A stretch of 64,000 nt of DNA from Actinomycetes bacterium. Its GTDB lineage: Bacteria > Actinomycetota > Thermoleophilia > Solirubrobacterales > Solirubrobacteraceae. The stretch spans positions 22,926 through 86,925 of the forward strand of contig JAJYHG010000043.1 in the NCBI GenBank assembly GCA_021784895.1, given 5' to 3'. A program made the position numbers and the translations under genes. The notes below the pieces were generated by a model. The model was not told the DNA's origin. It did not search any database and worked only from the letters and a program-made list of their open reading frames with translations. Below, one piece after another: positions 48,570-57,463 of this stretch (its first letter is position 1; each line of letters starts with the position of its first letter).

Positions 48570-48781
48570 CTGCGAGTCAGCGCAAGGATCTCGTCAGTGC
48601 TCAGCTCGATGTCGCCGGCGCCGCGGATACGAGCTATTTCTGCTGCGGCTCGTTCACGGTCGGGAACCAGCCGGGCAGTGCCGTCGTCGAGCTCGAAGCG
48701 AACCTCGGTCCCCGGTGCGATCCCGAGCGCGCGACGAACCTCAAGCGGGATCGTGACCTGCCCCTTTTGAGTGACTCTCAT
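48566..48781 (-). CDS. AbrB/MazE-fold antitoxin (VapB-like), module 1
   Basis: MRVTQKGQVTIPLEVRRALGIAPGTEVRFELDDGTARLVPD; 4-nt overlap with PIN gene. Confidence 0.9.
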   Translation of the reverse strand: MRVTQKGQVTIPLEVRRALGIAPGTEVRFELDDGTARLVPDRERAAAEIARIRGAGDIELSTDEILALTRR

Positions 48782-48809
48782 GTCGGTAATACTAGAGAGT
48801 CTTACCGAC
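48782..48809. promoter_or_regulatory. 28-bp near-palindrome upstream of AbrB antitoxin (candidate operator)
   Basis: GTCGGTAA-T-ACT-AGAG-AGT-C-TTACCGAC; outer 8-bp arms perfect. Confidence 0.65.
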
Positions 48810-48919
48810 TCCTCGGGGCCAGCGCCCCTCTGGTCGACTATCGCCTTTGTGAATCCACGCCGTTCAGCCTCGCGATTGCGTTGGCGACAAACCGCATGCA
48901 TCCGATAAGGGTGGTTGCG

Positions 48920-49315
48920 CTAACTGTCGTGGAGTTGTCTGGGTGATCGTACGTCGACGAGGTCTTGGATGATCTCGAAGTCGCTGGCGTTCTCGGTTAT
49001 CAGAGTGACGGAGTGGAGGTTGGCTGTCGCGGCGATCACGAGATCCATCGCGCGTCTGCGTGGCTGCCCGCCGCGGGCTGTGACTGCGGCGGCGAGTCGT
49101 CCCCACTCGCGGGCGATCGGGGCTGTTACGGGCAGCGGATCGAAGGTGGATTCGATTGCGCCGAGTCGTTGCGTTCGCGCTGCCCGCTCGTCCGGGTCAG
49201 CGGCGACCTGTACGCCGAAGTGCAGCTCTGCGATCGACGCGACGCTGATCGCGGCTTCGACGTCGCCGGGCGCTGTGTCGCTGATCAGGACTGACGTGTC
49301 CAGGATTGCGCGCAT
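48920..49315 (-). CDS. PIN-domain toxin (VapC-like), module 2
   Basis: MRAILDTSVLISDTAPGDVEAAISVASIAELHFGVQ..RRRAMDLVIAATANLHSVTLITENASDFEII. Confidence 0.93.
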   Translation of the reverse strand: MRAILDTSVLISDTAPGDVEAAISVASIAELHFGVQVAADPDERAARTQRLGAIESTFDPLPVTAPIAREWGRLAAAVTARGGQPRRRAMDLVIAATANLHSVTLITENASDFEIIQDLVDVRSPRQLHDS

Positions 49316-49560
49316 TATCGGCGAAACGGGTCGGTCAGGCCGGTGGGGTAGTGCTCGAGGTCCGTGTCAAGCGTCTTTGGTGCCGGTGTTTGCCAGACCG
49401 CGTGAAGCGCGGGTCCTGTGACCCACCGGCGTCGGTGGGCTGGTCCGAGTCTTGCGACTTCTCGGCCTTGCACGGTGATGGTTAGCTCCTCGCCTGCTTC
49501 GGCGCGTCGGAGGATCTCACCGATGTTGTTGCGCAGTTCTTTTTGGGGGATAATCACCAT
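49315..49560 (-). CDS. Phd/YefM-type antitoxin, module 2
   Basis: MVIIPQKELRNNIGEILRRAEAGEELTITVQGREVARLGP; TAATG overlap with PIN gene. Confidence 0.9.
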   Translation of the reverse strand: MVIIPQKELRNNIGEILRRAEAGEELTITVQGREVARLGPAHRRRWVTGPALHAVWQTPAPKTLDTDLEHYPTGLTDPFRR

Positions 49561-49569
49561 CCGAGAACA

Positions 49570-49585
49570 GTAGCAGAACTGCTAC
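49570..49585. promoter_or_regulatory. Inverted repeat upstream of Phd antitoxin (candidate operator)
   Basis: GTAGCAG-AA-CTGCTAC, 10 nt upstream of the start codon. Confidence 0.6.
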
Positions 49586-49848
49586 CCGGTTGTGTGGGTG
49601 TGAGGGGAGCGATCTGCTCAGCACTCAGCCACGCCGGCAACAAGCCCTCGCAAGAGCGAGGGCCAATCGTTGCTGACGTCTGGCGGCCGGTGCGGGTTTG
49701 CAACGACGACTGTCACTCTGAGATTCGCGGGTCGGGACCGCATGACAGTGTCCGGTCGTGGGTTGCACCCAGGACCGCCCCCTTCCCGGACGTCGTTGCG
49801 AGCCCGCGCGGGGCGGCCGAGCCGTCACCGAGCACAGCGAGGGAAAGG

Positions 49849-50225
49849 GAAAGCAACGCGACCCTGCCAGCCAAGCTCGGGAGCCTCACCGAGATCGTGG
49901 CCAGCCGAGCCACCCGGTGGGTGGCGCACACCGCTTCGCGTTACGGCAAGGACCAGACGCTTCAGCTTGCCGGCATAAACTGCCTGTGGGAGCCACTTGG
50001 CCCCGACACCCCGGTCCGGGTGATCCTCATCAAAGACGACCAGCGGCCGGGCGGCTACCAGATCGCGCTGATCACCACCGACCGCCACAGCACCCCCGCC
50101 CAGATCGTGGAACGCTACGCGGACCGCTGGCCGATCGAAGTCGCATCCGAGGACGGCAAAGAGCTTTCGGGGCAGGTGACGCCCGCAATCGCACCCCCAG
50201 CGCCGTGGCGCGAACCGTCCCGTGA
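49849..50225 (+). pseudogene. DDE transposase relic (IS4/IS701-like), frameshifted
   Basis: LGSLTEIVASRATRWVAHTASRYG...IVERYADRWPIEVASEDGKE continues in another frame as AFGAGDARNRTPSAVARTVP. Confidence 0.65.
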
Positions 50226-50602
50226 GACACCAACATTCCGCGCCGTCCACGGGGCCCAGGAACAACAGACGAGTCTGGTAAACGTGCTCAGGGCACAGTC
50301 CGGCATTCCGGCAAGGGCCCCGCGCCAAACTTTCGTCGGGCCTCAACGGGCACCAAGTCAGCAAAGACGCGGCGTCAACCCGGACGCCACACGCCATCAT
50401 GGCCGACCACCCGGACAACGCCACGACCCACACCATTTTCACGACGTCCGCATGGCCGGCCACGGCCCCGGAAACTTCTTGGATACTTGGGCCAAAGCCT
50501 CGCGACTGTGGACGGCAACAGGGGCGCGGTGATAATGAACGCTGGCGCACCTCAAAGCGGCAGAACTCTCTCAGCGGGCTGCGACGGCTGTTTTCCTGTC
50601 AA

Positions 50603-50638
50603 TTGTCCTGGCCAGCTTCGTTGTCCTGGCCAGCTTCG
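50603..50638. repeat. Tandem 18-mer TTGTCCTGGCCAGCTTCG x2
   Basis: 50603-50620 and 50621-50638; flanked by CTGTTTTC (50588) and GAAAACAG (50658) inverted arms. Confidence 0.85.
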
Positions 50639-50761
50639 CCGACCACTCGGGACAGCTGAAAACAGGCCGACACACAACAATCCGGTAAGCCGTCAGCACC
50701 GCAGTTCCCCGATAGCATTGAGCGCACACAGCGAGGGCCAGCTGGCAGCCCCGCGGCTCAA

Positions 50762-50963
50762 TGGGGCGCGAGCCTAACGCGCGCGCCGCCGCGTTGCAAG
50801 CCCTCAGCGCAACAGGCTGAGGCTCAGCCCAGGATCAGCCCGAGGCGGCGCTCGAGCGCGCCGGCCAGCAGCTCGCGCACCTGCCCGGGCTCGAAGCGCT
50901 CGACCAGTGCCGCCAGAAAGCCCTCGATCACGAGCTGCTTGGCCTCGGCCTCCGGCAGGCCGT
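50762..50963. repeat. Direct repeat copy B (native 3' end of intact sufD)
   Basis: 199/202 identical to 47391-47592. Confidence 0.97.
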
Positions 50964-51873
50964 GGGAGCGCAGGTAGAAGAGCTGCTCGGCATCTACCTG
51001 GGCGACCGCCGCCGCGTGCGTGCAGCGGACGTCGTTGGCCTGAATCTCGAGCCCCGGGATCGCGTCGGCGTGCGCGCGCTTTGAGATCAGCAGGTTGCGC
51101 GACTCCTGGAAGGCGTCGGTCTTCTGGGCGCCGGGGTCGACGATGATGTTGCCCTTCCAGACCGCGCTCGAGCGGCCCGCCAGCACGCCGCGGAAGGCCA
51201 GGTCGGAGGTGGTGTGCGCGGCGGCGTGCTCCTGGGTGGTGTCAAAGTCGATGTGCTGGGCACCCCGGGTCGCGTAGGCGCCGGTCACGCGCGCCTCGGC
51301 GCCCTCGCCGGCCAGCCGCGTCTGCATCAGCACGTGGCCAGAGCGTGAGCCGAAGCCGAGCGCCACCCAGTCGAGGCGCGCGTCGCGCCCGACGGTCGCG
51401 TGCTGGGCGCCGAAGATCCAGGCCTGCTCGGAGAGGCCCTGGCCGCACACGTAGCGCAGCACGGCGCCGTCACCGACGGTGATCTCGGTGCTGACGTTGA
51501 GCAGGCAGTCACCGTCTGAGAGGTACTGCTCCCAGACCTCAGCCTGCGCGCCCGGCTCGATCACCACCCGCATGCGCTGGTTGTAGAGCTTGCCGTCGGG
51601 CACGACCACGCTCAAGGGCAGCGGCGCCTCGAGTACCGTGCCACGGGCGACCGTCACAACGGTCGCGCCATCCTCGAAGCCGACTGAGACACCGGCGGGC
51701 AGCTCCGGCGCGGGTAGCTGCCACAGTGAGCCGGAGGCCGGCGCCGGCGTGCCCAAAGCCGCCGGCGCCGCAGAGATCAGCTCGTACGCTGATACGTCCA
51801 GCGCCGAGATGTCGGTGAACTCCCAGCCCGGACGGCCCTTGAAGGTGGGGAACTCCAGGGCCGAGCTAGCCAA
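50824..51873 (-). CDS. sufD: Fe-S cluster assembly protein SufD
   Basis: GRPGWEFTDISALDV..KGNIIVDPGAQKTDAFQESRNLLISKRAHADAIPGLEIQANDVRCTHAAAVAQVDAEQLFYLRSHGL. Confidence 0.95.
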   Translation of the reverse strand: MASSALEFPTFKGRPGWEFTDISALDVSAYELISAAPAALGTPAPASGSLWQLPAPELPAGVSVGFEDGATVVTVARGTVLEAPLPLSVVVPDGKLYNQRMRVVIEPGAQAEVWEQYLSDGDCLLNVSTEITVGDGAVLRYVCGQGLSEQAWIFGAQHATVGRDARLDWVALGFGSRSGHVLMQTRLAGEGAEARVTGAYATRGAQHIDFDTTQEHAAAHTTSDLAFRGVLAGRSSAVWKGNIIVDPGAQKTDAFQESRNLLISKRAHADAIPGLEIQANDVRCTHAAAVAQVDAEQLFYLRSHGLPEAEAKQLVIEGFLAALVERFEPGQVRELLAGALERRLGLILG

Positions 51874-54800
51874 TTGAGCCCTCCATCTGCAGCTCGACCA
51901 GCCGGTTCATCTCGACCGCGTACTCCATCGGCAGCTCCTTGGTGATCGGCTCGATGAAGCCGTTGACGATCAGCTTGGAGGCCTCCTCCTCGGGGATGCC
52001 GTGGGCCATCAGGTAGAAGAGCTGGTCCTCGCCGACCTTGGAGACGGTCGCCTCGTGGCCGACGTTGACGTCGTCCTCGGAGATCCGGATCGTCGGGTAG
52101 GTGTCAGAGCGCGAGGTCTCGTCCAACAGCAGGGCGTCGCAGACGACCTTCGAGCGCGCACCGTGGGCGCCCTTGGCGATCTCCAACAGACCCCGGTAGG
52201 AGCCGCGCCCGCCGTCCTTGGAGATCGACTTGGCGAAGATGTTGGAGGTCGTGTTGGGCGCCGCGTGGATGATCTTGCCGCCCGCGTCCTGGTGCTGGCC
52301 GTGGCCGGCGAACGCGATCGAGAGGATCTCGCCGTGGGCGCGCTCGCCGAGCAGGTAGACGCTCGGGTACTTCATCGTCAGCTTCGAGTTGTGCACGACG
52401 ATCCCGTTGGCGGTGAAGTTGGCGATCCCGTCGACCTCGACGTCGTAGGTCGGCTGCTCGCCGAGCGGCTCGATGCTCGTCACCTTGACGAACTCAACGA
52501 CCGGCCGCGGTGGCGCAACCCGGCGCTTGATCACGTCGAGGTTTCCGCGCAGGTTCAGCGTCAGCGCGTAGTTGGTGTAGGTCTTGACCTCGGCACCGAG
52601 CGGCAGCCGCTTGGTGAAGCTGTGCTCGGAGATCTTGCGCGGCTCGAGACCACAGTCGATCAAGAGCAGCTTGAGATCCTCGAGCATGGCGCGGTTCGCG
52701 CTCGACCAGACGATCTGGCCGTACTCGACACCGTCCTTGACCTGGCGCTTGCGCTCGTGGCCGTCGGTATCGAGGTAGCCCTCGATGAAAGCGAGCTTCT
52801 GCTCGACCGGCAGGCTCCACACCCAGCCGGGGATGCGCTTCTGGTGGGCGGTCTGCGCGAAGCCGAGCCATTCGATGAAGGCACCGAGCACAGAGGAGGA
52901 GACCGCCAGGCTGACCGGTCCCTTCTGCACGCCGCTGACACCGAAGAGATCGTTTAGGGCGCGCTCGAGCCTCGGCCGGGCCGGATCGGTCGGTGGCACG
53001 GCGAAGTTGACCCGCCGCGCGCGCCCCTTCACGTGCTCGATGTAGCCGTCGCCGACGTACGCGCCGAGCAGCCACATCAGCTCGGGCGTGGTCTCGAGCG
53101 GCAGCGCCAGCGGGCGCGGCCGCGAGCGCGCCGAGGCCGGCTGATAGCTGAAGTCGCCGAGGAAGCGGGCAGAGCCGGTGGCGCCGAGGCCCTTGGCGAC
53201 GGCGACGTAGTCACCCACCTGGATGTGCTCGAGCCGGCGCCAGCGCACGCTGTAGGCGTCGCGCCCGCGCGGGCGGTCGAGGACCAGCAGGGGGTGGTTG
53301 GCGGTCGCCTCGAGCTGGCGGAAGTCGTTGGTCGTAACCCGGAACGTGGGCTTGACGCCGTTGTCGCGAAAGGCGGTTACGGCCCGGGCGACGGGCTTCA
53401 TGGTCTGCAAATCGGTCCCGTAGACCACGTCTCCGGCGCGGACCTCGGCGATCGAGACGGGGCCGCGGTCGGCTGTGAACAGCTTCGCTTCGGCCGTCAG
53501 GCAGCCGAGGTTGCAGTCGACCCACTCGACGGTCGCATCCTCGTAGGCGACCGCGCGCTTGGTCACGAGGTTGAAGACGTTGGTGGACCAGTTCTGCACG
53601 GTCGTGTAGCGGATGCGGGCGCCGGGCTTGGCGATCAGCTCGACTACCGCGGAGTGCAAGCTCGAGCTCGAGTACGTCGGGGCTGTGCAGTTGTGCGAGA
53701 CGACGCCCTCGCAGACGTAGCTCTCATCCTCCTCAACGCTCATGTTGAAGACCTCGCACGCGGCGTGGAACTGCTCGATCGAGGAGATCGGCATCCACAG
53801 GTAGCCGTCGGCCAGCACCGTCTGCGCGTGGCTCGCCCTCGCCGGGCCGGGATCAGCCGCACCGAGGACCAGCCGCTCGAAGCGGGGATGGTCGACTTTG
53901 GAAACCGCGACCTGCCAGATCGGCTGGCGCGGTAGCGGGCGCTCGGTCACGCTGAGCGTGGCACGGATGCCAAGCGAGAGCAGGAGCTCGCGCAGCCGCT
54001 GTGCCACCTCCCGGTTGGTCTGATTGATGCGGTAGAGGTCAAGCTCGCTGTCGTAGGAGCCCTCCCCGTCGTAGAGCCCGCGGACGAAGGCCGCCCGGTC
54101 GCGCTCGCCCAGCGAGAAGACCCAGTCCGGGATGTGCAGCTCATCGGTGGTGCGCCCGAAGGTCTGGGCGAAGAAGCGCGCCGCCCGCACCGAGGAGAAG
54201 CGCAGCGAACGACCGGCGCGCTCGAGCGTGGCGGCGTGGCGGCCGGCGCCGACGCTGACATCGGTCTCGACCAGCAACGCCGGCTCACGCTCGACGTCGA
54301 TCCGCGCCGGCAGCGCCAGGTAGTCGCCCTTGCGCAGCTCCTGGGCAGTCAGCCACTCGGGCTCAAACTCGCGGTTGTGCTCGCGCTCGCGTCCGCGGCG
54401 GGCGACGAGGAACGGGTGCCCAGGTGTGACGGCCAGCGACCGGTAACCCTCGCCTTGGAACCTGATCCGGTAGATCGGCCCCGAGCGGCGCCGGCGCATC
54501 GGCTCGGTCACGCGGCGGAAGCGCCCACGGTGCGTCAGCACCTCATCCCCAGCCTCAATCTCCTCGATCGGCTTTTCGCCGTCGCGCACCCGCACCATCG
54601 ATCCAGCCAGGTGGCAACCCTCTACGTAGTGCACGTAGGAGCCCTCGTCGGCGATGATCAGGGTGCGCTCAAACTGGCCCATGTTCTCGGTGTTGATGCG
54701 GAAGTAGGCCTGCAGCGGCATCTCGACGTGGACGCCCTTGGGCACGTAGACGAACGAGCCTCCCGACCAGACGGCGGAGTTGAGGGCGGCGAGCTTGTTG

Positions 54801-55384
54801 TCGTTGGGCGGGATCACGGTGGCGAAGTACTCGCGCACGACGTCCTCGTGCTCGCGCAGGCCGGAGTCCATGTCGAGGAAGATCACGCCCTGCTTCTGGA
54901 GGTCCTCGCGCACCTGGTGGTAGATGACCTCGGACTCATACTGCGCACCGACCCCAGCCAGGAACTTGCGCTCGGCCTCGGGGATGCCGAGGCGGTCGAA
55001 GGTGCGCTTGACGTCGGCGGGCACGTCGTCCCAGGAGCGGCCGGGCTTCTCGGAGGCGCGGACGAAGTAGTGGATGTCGTCGTAGTTGACCTCCTGGAGC
55101 ATCGGCGAGCCCCAGCCCGGCTGCGGCTTGGCGAAGAAGTTCTCGAGCGCCTTGAGGCGGAACTCGCGCATCCACTGGGGCTCTGACTTGAACTCGGAGA
55201 TCTTCTCGACGATCTCACGGTTGATCCCCTTCGGAGCCTTGTAGAGGTAATTCTCGGCGTCGTGGAAGCCGTAGCGCTCGTCGTAGTCTGAGTTGATCTT
55301 GGCGAGCTGCTCGTTCTCGCTCAGCGCGGCTGCCTGCGGCTCAACGGGCTTCTCGGCGGCGGTTCGGGGTTCGGTCGTGGCCAT
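51866..55384 (-). CDS. sufB: Fe-S cluster assembly protein SufB precursor carrying two inteins (1172 aa; spliced product predicted 491 aa)
   Basis: Exteins SDYDERYGFHDAENYLYKAPKGI..YVEG / CTAPTYSSSSLHSAVVELIAKPGARIRYTTVQNWSTNVFNLVTKRA..DCNLG / SKLTMKYPSVYLLGERAHGEILSIAFAGHGQHQDAGGKIIHAAPNTTSN. Confidence 0.97.
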   Translation of the reverse strand: MATTEPRTAAEKPVEPQAAALSENEQLAKINSDYDERYGFHDAENYLYKAPKGINREIVEKISEFKSEPQWMREFRLKALENFFAKPQPGWGSPMLQEVNYDDIHYFVRASEKPGRSWDDVPADVKRTFDRLGIPEAERKFLAGVGAQYESEVIYHQVREDLQKQGVIFLDMDSGLREHEDVVREYFATVIPPNDNKLAALNSAVWSGGSFVYVPKGVHVEMPLQAYFRINTENMGQFERTLIIADEGSYVHYVEGCHLAGSMVRVRDGEKPIEEIEAGDEVLTHRGRFRRVTEPMRRRRSGPIYRIRFQGEGYRSLAVTPGHPFLVARRGREREHNREFEPEWLTAQELRKGDYLALPARIDVEREPALLVETDVSVGAGRHAATLERAGRSLRFSSVRAARFFAQTFGRTTDELHIPDWVFSLGERDRAAFVRGLYDGEGSYDSELDLYRINQTNREVAQRLRELLLSLGIRATLSVTERPLPRQPIWQVAVSKVDHPRFERLVLGAADPGPARASHAQTVLADGYLWMPISSIEQFHAACEVFNMSVEEDESYVCEGVVSHNCTAPTYSSSSLHSAVVELIAKPGARIRYTTVQNWSTNVFNLVTKRAVAYEDATVEWVDCNLGCLTAEAKLFTADRGPVSIAEVRAGDVVYGTDLQTMKPVARAVTAFRDNGVKPTFRVTTNDFRQLEATANHPLLVLDRPRGRDAYSVRWRRLEHIQVGDYVAVAKGLGATGSARFLGDFSYQPASARSRPRPLALPLETTPELMWLLGAYVGDGYIEHVKGRARRVNFAVPPTDPARPRLERALNDLFGVSGVQKGPVSLAVSSSVLGAFIEWLGFAQTAHQKRIPGWVWSLPVEQKLAFIEGYLDTDGHERKRQVKDGVEYGQIVWSSANRAMLEDLKLLLIDCGLEPRKISEHSFTKRLPLGAEVKTYTNYALTLNLRGNLDVIKRRVAPPRPVVEFVKVTSIEPLGEQPTYDVEVDGIANFTANGIVVHNSKLTMKYPSVYLLGERAHGEILSIAFAGHGQHQDAGGKIIHAAPNTTSNIFAKSISKDGGRGSYRGLLEIAKGAHGARSKVVCDALLLDETSRSDTYPTIRISEDDVNVGHEATVSKVGEDQLFYLMAHGIPEEEASKLIVNGFIEPITKELPMEYAVEMNRLVELQMEGSIG
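52388..53503 (-). other. Intein 2 in SufB (372 aa, residues 628-999), LAGLIDADG-type
   Basis: Starts CLTAEAKLFTADRGPVSIAEV; TANH block; LLGAYVGDGYIE and FIEGYLDTDGHE motifs; ends FTANGIVVHN with +1 Ser. Confidence 0.95.
53690..54616 (-). other. Intein 1 in SufB (309 aa, residues 257-565)
   Basis: Starts CHLAGSMVRVRDGEKPIEEIEAGDEV; TPGH block; RGLYDGEGSY motif; ends YVCEGVVSHN with +1 Cys. Confidence 0.95.
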
Positions 55385-55387
55385 CTC

Positions 55388-55711
55388 TCAGCTCACCTCC
55401 AGCTTGATCATGTGCTCGTCGATGATCACCGGGAAGGTGTCCACCGGCTCGTATGCGGGCAGCGTCCTGGGCCTGCCCGTGCGCAGGTCGAAGATCGATC
55501 CGTGGCGCGGGCATTCGATCGTGCATGCCTCCGCGTCGAGTGTGCCCTCGGCCAGCGGACCGTCGTCGTGGGAGCAGCGGTCCTCGATCGCGAAGAACTC
55601 ACCACCGCAGTTGAACACGCCGATCTCAGCGCCGTCGTGCACCACCAGGCGCATCTGGCCGGGAGCGAGCTCACTGATGGGGCAGACGTCGATCACGGTG
55701 CTCACACACAA
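55388..55711 (-). CDS. Rieske-type 2Fe-2S ferredoxin
   Basis: EDRCSHDDGPLAEG..IECPRHGSIFDLRTGRP. Confidence 0.95.
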   Translation of the reverse strand: MCVSTVIDVCPISELAPGQMRLVVHDGAEIGVFNCGGEFFAIEDRCSHDDGPLAEGTLDAEACTIECPRHGSIFDLRTGRPRTLPAYEPVDTFPVIIDEHMIKLEVS

Positions 55712-55754
55712 ATCCTAGCGGATGAATCGGAATTACCCGGACAGGCGGCGGCCA

Positions 55755-56156
55755 TCACCCCGCATCAGACTCCCACGCGGCTTCGCGCCCCAGCGCCGCC
55801 GCCTTGACGACTTTGAGCGAGAGCAGCGCGCACTTCATGCGCGTGGCCGAGATGTCGATCCCAAGCAGGTCGAGCACCGCCTGGCGATCGAGCTTCAGCA
55901 GCTCGTCGGTCGTCATCCCCTGCAGTTCGTCTGAGAGCATCGACGCCGCCGCCTGCGAGATCGCGCAGCCATGACCGACGAACGCAACCTTGCTCACACG
56001 GCCATCGGCGTCGAGCGCGAACTGGAAGGTGATCTCGTCGCCGCAGAGCGGGTTCAGGTCGTGCGCCTCCAGGTCGGCGCGCTCGAGCGTCCCCTGGTTG
56101 CGCGGATGCTTGTAGTGCTCGAGGATGTACTCGCGGTACAGCTGGTCATCCATCAC
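55755..56156 (-). CDS. sufU: SufU/IscU-like Fe-S scaffold protein
   Basis: YREYILEHYKHPRNQGTLE..NPLCGDEITF..GHGCAISQAAASMLSDELQG. Confidence 0.95.
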   Translation of the reverse strand: MMDDQLYREYILEHYKHPRNQGTLERADLEAHDLNPLCGDEITFQFALDADGRVSKVAFVGHGCAISQAAASMLSDELQGMTTDELLKLDRQAVLDLLGIDISATRMKCALLSLKVVKAAALGREAAWESDAG

Positions 56157-57463
56157 AGCGCCAGCACCCTTCTCACACTACCGAGCCCGTGCATCAGGCG
56201 GTCGATGTCGGCGGGCGTGTTGTGCACGGCAAACGACGCCCGCGTGGTCGAGCCGACGTCCAGGCGGCGCATCAGCGGCTGCGCGCAGTGGTGGCCCGTG
56301 CGCACGCATACGCCCTCACGTCCGAGGATCTCGCCGATGTCGTGGGGGTGTGCGCCGTCGAGCGCGAAGGACACGAGCGCGCCGCGCTGCTGCGCATCAC
56401 GCGGGCCGTGGATGTGCAGGCCCGGGAACTCCGCCAGGCGCCCGAGCAGCTCTTCGGTCAGCGCCAGCTCGTGCGCGCGGATCGACTCGATGCCGATCCC
56501 CTGGATGAAGTCCACGGCCGCCCCCAGGCCGATCGCCTCGGCGATCTGAGAGGTGCCGGCCTCGAACTTGCCCGGGAGCTCGGTCCAGGTGGAGCTGGCC
56601 TCAAAGACCTGCTTGATCATGTGCCCGCCGCTGATGAACGGCGGCATCTCCTCGAGCAGCTCGCGGCGGCCGTGCAGGACCCCGATGCCCGTGGGACCGT
56701 AGGTCTTGTGACCGCTCCAGGCGTAGAAGTCAGCGTCGATCTCGCCCAGCTCCACCGGGATCTGCGGCACCGCCTGGGTTCCGTCGACCACCACGACCGC
56801 GCCGGCCTCGTGGGCCCGGCGCGTGATCTGCGCCACCGGGTTGATCGTCCCCAGCACGTTTGAGACGTGGGAGACGCAGACCAGCCGGGGCTCGAGCTCG
56901 AGCAGCTGCTCGTATGCCTCCAGATCCAGCGTGCCGTCGTCGAGCACCGGGATGTAGGCGAGCTTGGCGCCGCGCTCCTCGCAGATCAGCTGCCAGGGCA
57001 CGAGGTCGGAGTGGTGCTCCATCTCGGTCACGAGCACGGTGTCGCCGGTCTTCAGGTTCGCCCGCCCCCAGGAGTGGGCAACCATGTTGACCGACGCGGT
57101 GGCATTGGCGGTAAAGATCGTCTCCCGCGGCGTCCACCCCACCCAGGCCGCAATCCGCTCGCGGGCGCCCTCGTAGAGCTCGGTGGCCTCGACGATCAGC
57201 GGGTAGACGCCCCGGTGCACCGAGGCGCGGTGGTTTGCGTAGTAGTCGACGATCGCGTCGATCACGACTTGCGGCGTCTGCGACGTCGCCGCCGAGTCCA
57301 GATAGGTTGTCGGCTGCCCGTCGATCCGCCGTCGCAGGACCGGGAACTGCGCGGCGATCTCAGCGAGCCGGCCGGCGTCCAGCAGGGCCGCTTGAGCGCT
57401 GTGGTCCGGGGCAGGTCCCGCTGGACCAGCCCCGGAAACGAGAGGTTCGGCGCTGACGGCCAT
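56153..57463 (-). CDS. sufS: Cysteine desulfurase SufS
   Basis: TYLDSAATSQTPQVVIDAI..YAWSGHKTYGPTGIGVLHGR..VRTGHHCAQPLMRRL. Confidence 0.97.
   Translation of the reverse strand: MAVSAEPLVSGAGPAGPAPDHSAQAALLDAGRLAEIAAQFPVLRRRIDGQPTTYLDSAATSQTPQVVIDAIVDYYANHRASVHRGVYPLIVEATELYEGARERIAAWVGWTPRETIFTANATASVNMVAHSWGRANLKTGDTVLVTEMEHHSDLVPWQLICEERGAKLAYIPVLDDGTLDLEAYEQLLELEPRLVCVSHVSNVLGTINPVAQITRRAHEAGAVVVVDGTQAVPQIPVELGEIDADFYAWSGHKTYGPTGIGVLHGRRELLEEMPPFISGGHMIKQVFEASSTWTELPGKFEAGTSQIAEAIGLGAAVDFIQGIGIESIRAHELALTEELLGRLAEFPGLHIHGPRDAQQRGALVSFALDGAHPHDIGEILGREGVCVRTGHHCAQPLMRRLDVGSTTRASFAVHNTPADIDRLMHGLGSVRRVLAL

Noticed and set aside
52001-54300. Long plus-strand ORFs opposite sufB (e.g. 52001-52957, 53033-53935)
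   Set aside because: Antisense to the intein-containing sufB; composition is the complement of its codon usage and no domain is recognisable.
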